DNA from: Typha latifolia
Taxonomy: Eukaryota > Streptophyta > Magnoliopsida > Poales > Typhaceae
Reading direction: 5' to 3'
Assembly: GCA_019914945.1 (NCBI GenBank)
Contig: CM034099.1
Span: forward strand, 22,160,704-22,224,703
DNA length: 64,000 nucleotides
Numbering within the stretch: the first letter of the stretch is position 1; every line of letters begins with the position of its first letter. The notes beneath the pieces are model-generated. The model made no database searches, was not told the DNA's origin, and was given only the letters and a program-made list of their open reading frames with translations. Of the stretch, positions 47,985-60,400 are shown in pieces. Both the position numbers and the translations under genes were made by a program.

Positions 47985-50900
47985 ATGCAGGTCTCCGGCG
48001 GTGCCTCCTCGCCGCCGCGGCCGGAAGCAATCTTAGACTGGCTCCATGAGATGGGGTACCCCTCGCCGCCGCCCTCCGCTGACCAGCTCCGCAAGATCTG
48101 CCGCGGCAACATGGTTCCCTTGTGGAGCTTCCTCCTCCGGCGAGTCCGTTCGGAGAAGACGGTGGCCACGGCGCGGCGAAACATCCTTGTCCACGGAGTG
48201 GCGGTGGAGGAGTCGGGTTTGGGGAGGCGGAGTAGGAGGGAGAAGGCAGCCAAGGGCGGGGGGTTCGAGGAGGAGGCGAGGGAGACGGCGGTGAGGGAGA
48301 GGGATCTGGCTGAAGAGGAAGCGGAGAGGCTACGGAGCGTGGTGAGGAGGCAGCGGAAGGAGCTGAGGGCGCGGATGGCGGAGGTCGCGAGGGAGGAGGC
48401 CGAGCGGAAGCGGATGCTTGATGAGAGGTCTAATGCGAGGTAAATGATGAGATCTAGCGTTCTTAGTAGTTCACTTCTTTTGATTTTGGGGAACTTTGCA
48501 AATTACGTATTAGGTAATTGTCTGGTTTGAATTCCAGTCTTTTATTGAGTTTTCCTTAGTTTTGGTGGCTAGAAGTGAGAACGGAAGAAAGATTCCTCTT
48601 CTTTCTTCCTGAATTACATATGTTGTAGGAATTGCAAAATCGTCATAACGGAAGTAAGAGGTTTGTTTATTTCTTTCCTTTTTCTGGTATCTGGATTCCT
48701 TTCATCACTAAGAGTTGTTCATATCCGTTGATTTAGTGTTTGACCTATGGAAGTTGTGATCTTTAACAAGTGCATTGTAATATGAGGTTATGATATGTCG
48801 TTTGTATTGTTGATCAAATTATCCTTTTAATATTAGGCACAAGCAGGTTATGCTGGAGACATACAACCAGCAATGTGATGAGGCAGCTAAAATATTTGCA
48901 GAATACCAAAGGCGTCTTCATCAGTATGTTGATCAAGCAAGGGACATACGGAGATTGAGCACCAGTACAGAAGATGCAGCTGAGGATCTCCAAGCACATT
49001 GTGAGAAAGAAGAAGTTTACTCCACTGTCAAGGGCAACAAGTCATCAGATGATACCGTCCTTATCGAGACCTCGCGAGAAAAAACCATACGGAGGGCATG
49101 TGAAACTCTTGCTGCTGATATGATTGAAAGAATCCATAGTACTTTCCCGGCATATGATGGGAGCGGTGTTAATGTGAACTCCCAGTTGGATGGTGCAAAA
49201 TTGGGCCTTGATTTGGATGGTGAAGTACCTGAAGATGTCAAAGTGATAGCAATTGATGTTCTAAAAAATCCCTCTCTGCTGCTTCAGGCAATTACTACTT
49301 ACACATTGCGTGTCAGAACACATATTCATAGGGAAACTGAAAAGATTGACATTAGAGCTGATGCCGAACTTTTAAGGTACTACTAAACAAAGTCCCTTTT
49401 CGTCATCATGTCTTACCATTTCCAGTTACCTTCATGTTGAAGATTCTTCAGTTAGAACCTTATGAAATTCATTGAAGAATATTATCCGGCACGACAATGT
49501 GATCATATATGATGAAGTTATATGTAGTATTCTTTTGTGGCACTCATGGAAATTCTGGTCATCCATTAGATGGGCTATATCATTGATATAATGGCTCAAG
49601 TAAGATGTACATGACAATCTCAATCCTATAACTGCAGATAAGCAAACAGTCAATCTGATACTTAGTTTATGCTGTGAGAGTGGGTTCTCTGTGCTAAAAG
49701 GGTCACTTCTATTTTTTTCTTCCCAAATTATAGTTCCTTGAAAGAAGAATTCCACTTTGTCATCCTGTTTCTAGAGAATATAATCTCACTAATTCAATTG
49801 GGAACGTCCTTTTCTTCTTCTCCTAGTAATGTTTTGCAAATCTTTGGCTCTTTGCAGCTATGGAAAAGTAAGGCTTGATTGAGACTAGGAATGGCCCATG
49901 ATTTGGTGATGAGTAATTGGATAGAGATTGTTTCTACTTTCTAAGATCTGTTTCTTTTAATTGCAGGCATCTAACACCAAGTGTGATACTTATGCAATTT
50001 ACTTGTGATGTTATCGCATCTCCCGTATTTATTGTTTTTCTAGTATTTTAAAACAGGAAATGGTACTTGTATCAGGTTAATATCAGCCTTTTAGCCATGA
50101 AAAGGCTAGATTCCTGCAATTAAAAGAAATAGATCTTAGAAAGTAGAAACAATCTCCATCCAATTACTCATCAGTCATCACCAAATCATGGGCCATTCCT
50201 AGTCTCAATCAAGCCTTACTTTTCCTATTTTAAAATATTAGAAAAACACCAAGTGTGATACTTATGCAATTTACTTGTGATGTTATCGCATCTCCAGTAT
50301 CTATTGTTTTTCTAGTATTTTAAAATAGGAAGTGGTACTTGTATCAGGTTAATATCTTGTTGTTAAGTAAAGCCTTTTAGCCATGAAATGGTTTACAGTC
50401 TAGAAAATCAAGGAAAAAATAAATCTCGAATGATCTCTTGCTTTTTGCTGCTCTTTATTGGTTATGTGTCTAAGAAAGCAAATTTGTCTTAGAATTAGTC
50501 AATGGGACATGACATCCATGTGGACAGAGAAAATTAGGTGAAATACAGATGACAGTATGATACTGAGAATTTCTTACGGTTGTTGCATCAAGGACATTTG
50601 ATGTTCAGTGTTTTGTTATAAAATGCAATTTTGCGAGATAATAAAATAGTTCCCAACTATAAACTCCCCCTAACCTAGAATAAGAATAACCAAATTGATG
50701 AGGGGCTTCTAAGAAAGCAAATTTGTCTTAGAATTAGTCAATGGGACATGACATCCATGTAGACAGAGAAAATTAGGTGAAATACAGATGACAGTATGAT
50801 ACTGAGAATTTCTTATGGTTGTTGCATCAAGGACATTTGATGTTCAGTGTTTTGTTATAAAATGCAATTTTGCGAGATAATAAAATAGTTCCCAACTATA

Positions 50901-53900
50901 AACTCCCGCTAACCTAGAATAAGAATAACCAAATTGATGAGGGGCTTCTAAACTAAGATTTACTATGACAGAACCCCAGGAAGACTTGGATTACAGTACT
51001 TCGACATATATACTTTATGATGTAAAAAATTTATGTTGTGGTTTTTACTGATATTAGTGTTCAACTTCCTATAGCTTGTTCAATTAGGTAACATGCCTGA
51101 ATATTAGCTTGTGAAGATCCCCTTTTTGTCAGATTGCCTGTTTAGTGAGTGCACGATTTTCCACCGGTTTTTCATCTCGATAATAATTATCACAGCACCA
51201 CCTTTTTTGTGTGCAGATATAGATATGAGAATGATCGAGTAGTTGATGCTGCTTCTGCTGATGCTAGCTCACCCTTACCATACCAGGTATATGGTACTGA
51301 GAAGACTGGATCAGATATATCAACTAAAGGAACTTATAATCAGCTTCTTGAAAGACAGGTGCCCTCTATGTTTTGACAATGTTTGTTATGCTTGTTTGTC
51401 AGACCTTCAATTATAATTATTTCCGAAATCCGAACATGAGAAATATGATACTGGCATTTTTTATTTTGTTGGGAAAAGCTGCTGTCAATACAGTCATTTG
51501 TCCTGTTATGAAACTCTTACGCCTTGAATGTACTCGCGAAATTTTAACTGCCAGCCATCTAAACTAGGTGGTCATTTACTCGTTCTACATATTCATTTTT
51601 CATTTGAAACCTCAGGTATCATCTTAAAAGGTTAGATGAACATCAGTACCCATACAGTAATTTGTTAATTCTAGACTTATCTGGAAAAGTGAAGAGTTAT
51701 GCTTCCTTCTCAACTGTTCCTAGTTGCATTTGTTGTGAAAGCCTAGTGATATCAACCATGAAGTTTCAGATCTACTAGATGCCAATTTATTATAATAGGT
51801 TTTTACCTTTTAGAGTGTGTCACAGTTTTTAGGCAATGGTTGTAGTTAGTTATCTTGACAGGCATCTTATGGACCTTTGCTTCACTGAAGCATGTTGTTG
51901 TTGAACTAACATCGTAATTCTGTTGCTTTACAGAAAGCACATGTGCAACAGTTTGTAGCTACTGAAGATGCATTAAACAAGGCTGCAGAAGCTAAGGCCT
52001 TGTGTCAAAAGCTGTTGAAACGCTTGCATGGGGCCAGCGACATGGTTACTTCTCAGAAGCTTCCTGCTGGAAACACTTCACAAGGCAATAGCCGGCATAT
52101 TGAGGTATTGTTCAAAATGCTTTCATCGTATGACAATTCATAGAAATCCATAAGATTCTTCAAAAGTTTGAAGTATAAGATTTTTTCTTGCGCCATACTT
52201 CTTTAGATGTTACTCTCAATTACATATGCATGCTTCTTTACATGTTACCTGTGATGCATTTTTATGTTCAATTCTTTCACTATGAACATGCATCTGTTTT
52301 CTTTTAACTCGTTTCATTACCTGCATATGAGTGAGTGCCTCTTGTCACTTGCTCTGATGCCTATAATTATGTATTTGTACTTAACTTATATTTTTTGTTC
52401 TTTTTAGTTGATATTTAGCATATTGTGGGGCAAGTTGTGGCTGCATGTAGACTTACTTTGCATACTGTTATAAATGCCCAACATGTGGATTCCCTTATAT
52501 GTATTTAAAATACCTATCTTCTGTGCTTGACATGCTTTATATTTTCTACCTTGTACGCAGCTAGATGTCTGGGCCAGGGAAAGAGAAGTTGCTGGGCTGA
52601 GGGCAAGCTTGAGTACATTAACATCTGAGGTGCAACGCTTAAATAAATTGTGTGCAGAGTGGAAAGAAGCAGAAGACTCATTGAAGAAGAAGTGGAAGAA
52701 AATTGAAGAATTTGATGCTCGTAGATCAGAGCTTGAATGCATTTATAGTGCTCTTCTTCGAGCTAATAGGGTTAGATTCTTCCTTTCCAAAATTAGTTGA
52801 ATATTAATGGTTTTCATCTGATAAAATTTCACTTCTTTATTATGTTGGAGATCAAAGGCTTCATTATCATTCAAGGCCAGTACTCACATTTATCTACCTT
52901 AAATTACTGTTGTGCTTATATTCCATTTATAGATGGTTTTATTCCTTGCAGGACATTTTTATGAATCATTATGTAGATAAAGTTGCTATCATTGTCACTT
53001 TGTCAGTAGATAGCAGTCAAATATTGCAGTAATTACTTATGCCCATTTAAGAAACTTACAGTGAACTGTTCACTCTTTAGGATGCGTCGGCATTTTGGGA
53101 CCAGCAACCATTAGCTGCAAGAGAATATGCATCAAGGACTATAATTCCAGCATGCACTGCTGTGGCGGACATGTCGACCAGCTCAAAGGATCTGATAGAG
53201 AAAGAACTATCTGCCTTCTATCAAAGTCTGGATAACAGCTTATACATGTTGCCGGCAAGTCCACAGGTTGGTAATCCTTCCAGTGAGACAAGTAGCTTAG
53301 TTCCCTCGAAAGGCTTTTTTGTGTTATTGTTGCCTATAATGTTGTAAATATTATGAATGCATTGTGAAGCTTTTAAGGAAATAACAAAGAATTTCCTTTT
53401 GTTTTCCTTGTCTCAACTATTTTCTTAAAGAGGAATTTACAGTGCATTACTCTTGAGTTGCATGAGCCTTAATTGCAAGAAAGAAAGTCAATAAATTACA
53501 AGCCAAATGGCATGATAGTGTTTATGGCAAGCCTCTCTTATCTGATTTTGCTTTGGCTGGAAAAGATGCATCAATTCAAGAGTGATTATGTGAGTTAGAG
53601 GGGTTCAGATAATCCTGTCAATCTTTCTTTAGCACTTCCAACTTTGAGTTGCATTCTAGCTGACCTAGAAAAAGACTGATTGAAGAGATGACTTTCTTTC
53701 CCCCTTTCTGCATAGCTCTAGGCTCTAAGCTCTAGGCTCTAGACAAAATTTGTCAAAAATAGATCTCGGCAGCAAATTCATCTTAGTTTTGACACTAGTT
53801 GCATACGTTGATTTTTATTTGAAACTTGTGGTCCTCTTTTTTGTTGCATGTAATTACTCTAGACCTTCTTAGGAAGAATATTAATTATGAAAAGTTCTTG

Positions 53901-55892
53901 ATTGTTTTCTTTTTCCTAAAATCAATCATAATCATCTTATTTGCAGAATGCATTTTCTTGTAGAGGACAACATATGTTGTAATATATTGGAACTTTAAGA
54001 ATTGAATTATTTGATACTATTTCTTGCTTTTGTCTAAACAGGCACTTTTGGAAGCTGTGGGTGCTAATGGTGCTACAGGAGCAGAAGCACTTGCAGCTGC
54101 AGAAAAGAATGCTGCTATATTGACTTCAAGAGCTGGCGCTAGAGATCCATCTGCAATTCCTTCTATATGTCGTGTCTCTGCTGCTCTTCAGTGTACTTCT
54201 GGTCAGTTTGCTTCTATATATGCTGGGAAAACAGATAATTTGTTTCAAATATATCTTCTTGCATAGGTCTTACTGAATGAAAATTCTCCTAGCTTGTAAT
54301 TCTCTAACTTTTACCCTCTAGGCAAATAGAGAACTGCCTTCTGGAACATTTGAACTTGAAATTCCAGAGTACATAGTTAAAATAGGAAAAGAAGAGAAGG
54401 ACAAGCAATCTAAGATGCTTTGAAACGAAATTCGGCATTGTATTTCATCTATATAATTCTTCTTGGTTTGACATGTTTACATGGTACTTAAATGCTTCAG
54501 TTATTCTTTTTCTAGCTTTCTTGCTTTTTGGAAGATTCATGGCAAAATACCTAGTTCAGATTTGTGTTTGTCATCCCAGTTATATAGTTGTAAAACAATT
54601 GTCCATATCTATGGTAATGTGAATTAGTTTAATTGTATTAACTATTTCACTAGGAACAGAAGGTGCAGATGCTGGCCTGGTATCAGTTTTAGAGTCGCTT
54701 GAGTTCTGCCTGAAACCTCGTGGTTCTGAGGCTAGCATATTAGAGGATTTGTCCAAAGCAATTACCCTGGTTCATATGCAGAGAAACCTTGTCGAGAATG
54801 ATCGTGTTTTACTAAACCATGCACACCGTGTGCAACAAGAATATGACAGGTAAAACATTTGATTATTTATTCAGTGTCAGTATTTCAAAATTTGAATTCT
54901 AAAGCTTTTGAATATACTACTCTAAGTTATTCCACTAGCACATATGATTCTTGGGAATTTTAGTGTAGTTTATGGGTTTACTTGTTTTGTAGTGATTATT
55001 TTTACTAGAGCAATGTTATGTTCTGCACAGAAGTTAAGCTTATTAGATGTTTTGCTTGGCTCCTCCTTTTATCTATCTTGGTAAAAGCACTATTCCTTGT
55101 GCCGACCATGCCTTACCGTATTCACGTGGCTCCATGATGGTAAATAAACATCACAATGCAGAATTGCCAACAGCATGCACACTGTTCTGCAACACATGAC
55201 ATGACTATTATACTGTCCACATGGACTGGCAGATTGGCATGTGTGATCATTTATGAAGGCTAATGTCAGAGTGTGAGTTAATGTAATAATGAAGAACTAT
55301 CCATTCACCAATGAAGCTGCCTCATTTTTTAGCTGCGTTTGCGCAATTTGCATTCTTTTTTCTAGTGGCACGGTAGTGATATAACTTTCTTTAAACCATT
55401 TTGCAGGATGGCCAATTATTGTCTGAAGTTGGCTGGTGAACAAGAGAAGGTCGTCACAGAAAGATGGATGCCAGAACTCAGAAATGCAGTTATAGATGCT
55501 CAAAGATGCTTGCTAGATTGCCATCGTGTGAGGGGCTTAGTAAGTAACCTGAAATCAGTACTTTGGTCCTCTATGTCACTATCTTGTAATACTACAATTC
55601 TGACTGTTTGATGTTGTATGATATAGAATGTCATATTTGCTACATGTGAAAGATGTTAAAACCATATATAGGATGGGTGCAATGGCATCTTGCCTCACTG
55701 AGTATGTTCAGGATGTGCTGGTTAACAAAAATAATATGCATAATATTTTGTTCCATGCAGGTTGATGAGTGGTGGGAACAACCAGCAGCAACAGCTGTGG
55801 ACTGGGTAACTGTTGATGGTCAAAGTGTCGGCGCCTGGGTCAACCTAGTAAAGCAACTTCAGATGGCCTTTTACGATCCAAAGCTCTTATAG
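47985..55892 (+). CDS. AUG5: AUGMIN subunit 5 (HAUS5-like), ten exons
   Basis: AUG5 is part of the eight-subunit augmin complex, which recruits gamma-tubulin to existing microtubules and drives branching nucleation in spindle, phragmoplast and cortex. Exons: 47985-48439, 48837-49376, 51217-51358, 51934-52104, 52561-52770, 53081-53266, 54042-54201, 54654-54849, 55407-55539, 55761-55892; all in phase, 774 aa. Conserved phrases along the whole length match Arabidopsis AUG5: [89 protein letters not shown] and [20 protein letters not shown]. Long alpha-helical, coiled-coil-like stretches prevail. 47985 is the first ATG in a frame that stays open upstream to about 47718. Intron 2 (1.84 kb) holds a fold-back and a tandem duplication. 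The gene is convergent with the TAF1A-like gene. Confidence 0.96.
49862..50225. repeat. Large inverted repeat (fold-back) in AUG5 intron 2
   Basis: Left arm 49862-49967 (GGAAAAGTAAGGCTTGATTG ... TTTTAATTGCAGG) is the near-perfect reverse complement of right arm 50113-50225, which carries a 7-base insertion (AGTCATC). The loop is 145 bases. The intron transcript could fold into a hairpin with more than 100 paired bases. No coding capacity. Confidence 0.85.
49974..50388. repeat. Direct repeat overlapping the fold-back
   Basis: A ~120-base block starting ACACCAAGTGTGATACTTAT at 49974 recurs at 50246 with few mismatches; the second copy has a ~15-base insertion (TTGTTGTTAAGTAAAG region) before CCTTTTAGCCATGAAA. 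In addition 50221-50247 is the reverse complement of the TTTCTAGTATTTTAAAA segment, so inverted and direct copies are nested. Confidence 0.8.
50472..50949. repeat. 239-bp tandem duplication in AUG5 intron 2
   Basis: Two head-to-tail copies (50472-50710 and 50711-50949) beginning AAGAAAGCAAATTTGTCTTA. I count only about three differences: GTGGACAG/GTAGACAG, TTACGG/TTATGG and CCCCCTAA/CCCGCTAA. The duplication must be recent. Confidence 0.9.
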
Positions 55893-57450
55893 ATTTCCAG
55901 TGCCAGCCTATTCTGGATGGCAGCTTAATCTGCCTGACACGCGTGAATTTATCAGCTGTTAGGTTGCTGCATTTGCAATTTCTAGTTGGAGACACTATTG
56001 CCAGCAGCTGTAGAACACGTCATCATCCTTGAAGGGAATTGAATCAACACATGCATGGCCCATTTGTAACTTACTTGATCAGGTTACGAGCTAGTCTGTT
56101 TTGTAGTCAGCTTGTATCCTTTTATCAGGTTATTCTTCATCTCTGTCTATGATTGGAATTTGTTTTCTTCAGTCCCTAACATTTCTAGTTTGTCTATAAG
56201 TTTGCTTTGATTGGAAAGACATTTTCGTCTGTAGCTTTTACTGGATTCTGTGAAATGGCCTTGGACACTTGGTATAGAATTCTATTATCTTCCATTGTAA
56301 GTTTGTCGCTATAAATGTATAATATTCGAGTATGGTGGATAGATGGCCAGAGAGCTGGAGATGTTGCGGCCAGCAGATTGCAAAACATGTCGATAACTTC
56401 TGTATCAAGTTATTTATTCTCCTCTAATCTATGTTCTTTTTTATTTTAAAGAAAGGGTAGAACCCGATTATATTAAGAACGAAGCAATATACAAAGGGGA
56501 AGAATAGGGGGTAAGAAAGAAGAGGGATTACATGGAGTAAAGATCAAGATTAAACTCTTGGGAGGAAAGTAGGGCTTCCATTTCCTCCATAAAAATGAGT
56601 GCATAATGGGTAATCCTGCATGATAGCTAGTAACTTTTGATACATAATTTATAAAATTATACTGCAAATACCTCCATATCATACATAAAATTATGAAAAT
56701 TACCATGTTTACAATTATCACGTATCCGATACAGCAAGACCACTAGCACATCATTATGAACTGACTGGCTTTCCATTCAATTTTGGAAATGGATGTAGTT
56801 TCCTACGAACAACTTTGCTTTTGTGAGCGAAGCCCTTATTCGATTCTTATAATTGAGAGAACAGCCATTACACAAACCACCAAAAAAGGGAAAAGAGCAA
56901 AAGTAATCAGATATTGAACAATGTAGAATTCAAATTCCATGAAGAGCTTTTGGAACTGCAGTATTAGGACGGGAACTAGAAAATGAGGATAGTTGAGAAA
57001 GTAACTCCCATCAACAATTCCACATCAATGTTAATTTCTAGCCATTTCAGAGCCCTAACAATAATTTCCAACTTATTCTGACATGCCTTGCTTGGGTCCT
57101 TTTGTTTTTGAATGATATAACTGTGAAAAAGTCATAAACCCTGAGAAGAAAAAGCTATTTGTTCCACTAAGACACGTTATAAAATTGTGTAACAGTGGAT
57201 GGTCTACAGAAATGCGATTACGATTGAGAAAGATCAACTTGAACTATTTCATTTGGAATATTTCCATACACTCGGCTCAGGGGACTTTCCTCAGAATATC
57301 ACCATAAGAATATGCATAAAACCTGCCTTTATCTTGTTTTACCTGTTTTCTCAAAACAATAAACAATCCGCCTCATACGAGCAAAGTAATAGGCCTGCGT
57401 TTTTCTGTCACCCTCTAATAAGAGGGAAGGTAGTCTTCTGACAACCATCA
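55893..57450. other. Intergenic, convergent AUG5 / TAF1A-like 3' ends
   Basis: This region contains both 3' UTRs. Around 56440-56720 an AAAGAAAGGGTAGAACCCGA block and AT-rich DNA look like a repeat remnant, without a clear class. No gene is seen. Confidence 0.55.
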
Positions 57451-60400
57451 CTATATTGAACTGGCTCCATCCAGATGTTGGTGTAATTTCAATGAACTTT
57501 GCATGTGTCTACGTAGGAAAGTGATCTGATCATTGTTACCTTCCTTTCCAAGGCTGCTAACGACAGCTTTGACATACTCAAACTTGGGACCATAGAGATG
57601 GGATGCACAAGCTGCTTTAGAAGTTAAAAGCTTCCAATCACCTGTAACAAAAGCAATAAGGAAATAAGTTCTCATTTTAATGACATCCTTTAAACCTAAT
57701 TAGGATAATAAATACACTCCTTTCAATTATCGTCCAATTTATGACAATATATTGCTCAGAAAGCAGTACTGCAAAACTAACATCTTTTCCAAATACAATT
57801 AATTTTGGAGTGAGACAACTTAGTTGAAAAGAGCAGATTAAGTATACCAAGTTACCAACTCTCACTCTAGACTTGATTCTGTCAGTGGCCAAAATGTCAT
57901 GATTAGACAGTTATCATGAAGCATTTGCCACCAATACTGGCATCATTTCCTATTTTTCGGTATCATGCAATTATAAAGTAATCATGTTCAATCATGAAGG
58001 TTCCTCAAGATATCAAGAATAATTATGGAAAGAACAATTGCATATCTGAACTATTATTGCCAAAACATACCAACTCACCAGCTTCAATTTCTGTCAGAAA
58101 AGAATTCTTGCTGAAATGGCGATTTACCCACCACCTACAGCGAAGCTGCCATGTATCTTTTTTATGCCCAAAGAATTCAGGGATTTTGCTAGAAGAAATA
58201 ATGCCAGTCAGACCACCTTGTACATTCGCAGAGATTCGATCTTCATAGTCAGATATTCCAGAAGTTCGAATCTTAAGGAAACAAGAAGCAAACTCTTCCC
58301 ATACACTAGATTTTGCATCCGTAGAATCCAAATGCAAAGTTATCATCTCCAATAACTGCATAGTACTGTAATTTCCTGATAAAGAAGGCGTGCCAAGCAT
58401 GTAAGGAGAAGGCTGGCAGAATTGAACTAAACTATCACAGTGATCATGTTCTACTACTACAGATAGTACAATTCTGTAACAAGTACATTGATAAAGAGAA
58501 AATTCAACAAACTGCGTCAGCTTAGTCACAAGATATAATGCCCTTACACATGATTTTAAATATCCAAAATATTTAAAAACGAGCCATAATGTGGTTCAAG
58601 ATCATGGAACCAAAAAGCAACAATAATGTCCCAATATATCTGCATAAGCGAATATATGCCATTTGCATGAACCATTCAAAACAGCCTTTCTTTACTGCAT
58701 TTACCATTGCTACGTTATGACAAACACTTTGTACCTTGAATATATTTGGGGCATTTGCGAGGGTGCAAAAGTTAGTACATCTACAAAATATATTCAGAGA
58801 TGCAAAAGATAGAATCTAAAGAAAGAAAGTATAAACTAAAAAATATAATTGATGCGCACGAGAGAAAAACTGGAAACCTATCTGTTCTGTTACTTTTGAA
58901 CTGTCATACTCTATGCTTCTATGGTCAGATCCAATACAATAATTCTGAGAAATGCATATCTCCACGTGTTGACCCTCTTTTAAAATCAACTCCGAGAATG
59001 TTTGGAAGGTCATAGAAGGGATTAATGTCTATACCTTGTTCCAATTTATGACTTTTCATTGACGAAAAGCTTGTGTCGTTAGGCCAATATGATACAACCT
59101 AGTCTTGTTTTCCATGGAGAAAAGAACCACAACGTTCAACACCAGAAAGGAGATGCAATGAGATCAAATGGCAGGTAATTCTGGGGGTTTCCATGAAGCT
59201 AATCTGCAACTAGAGAGATAGGTCTTCCAAATGTTTCTAGTCTGCCGGATTCACTGCAGCCCCTCTCTTGCCTATAGACATCAAGAACAAACAAAGTCTT
59301 AACTAAGCTCTTCTATGCAGTCCCTTCACTCTAGCTCTATCTTGAACACCCTCCGAATTCTGAGCCACCACTTTTTCTCTCATTGATCCTCTCCCAGTCC
59401 CTTGTGGTTTCTCTTGTCCCTGTGTAATGAGTAATGACATATAAACCCTCCGAATTCTGAGCCACCACTTTTTCTCTCATTGATCCTCTCCCAGTCCCTT
59501 GTGGTTTCTCTTGTCCCCGTGTAATGAGTAATGACATATACAAACCATCTTATTAAACAATCACACATTGGGTAGACCTACATACCGCTCCGAACTAGAA
59601 GTAAATCAACACATCACATTCTGCACCAGTAGTCTTGTGCATGCAAATTTTCTTTTAAATGTACCAGAATCAACACATCACATTCTGCACCAGTAGTCTT
59701 GAACCTTATCTTTTTAAATGTACCGGAAGACATGAACACCAGTTAGAACTAATATGCAATGTAATATTAGAATTAATTGAAGGCTTAAAAATGATTCACT
59801 TTGATTAATGATTAGAAAATGTACTCAATTGAAATAAATTATTATTTAATAGACTTTCTAATAGTTCTAGTAGAATCAAGATGTGTAGTATTCTGTAATA
59901 TGACAATACATCTGTAAAAATCATCCAAAACATGTCAGAAAATCAAAAATATGCTTTAGGGACAAACCACTTCTGTGCATTTTGACTAGCCTTTCCAATG
60001 AGTAGATTTCTGTAGGATCCCTTTTCAAAGCATCCTCATAGCAACTAGAGATAGTTGTGGCTTGATTGCCGTGGAAACACTCTAGTAGTCTAGCCCTTAG
60101 TCTGCAGGATAAGTGTGCATCGTAACAAGTTAAAGAACTGTTATAGTTGGAGTTCAGCATTTGCAGATAATAAAAACATATCATGGAAATTTAAGGAGAT
60201 TCAACAAGCTTTGGGAGTTCAGCATGATAACAAAGTCTAAAAGAGACTACTAGACAAGTGTAAAGGGACTTTTTAATGCCTTAGAGCTATGAAAGTGTCC
60301 AGAAGTAATGTAGGAATTAAAAGTCTAAGACTATTGGATAAAACCCAGAGAAAATGATTAGTTACAAAAAGTACAAACATAGCAAGCCAAAAGATTCATC

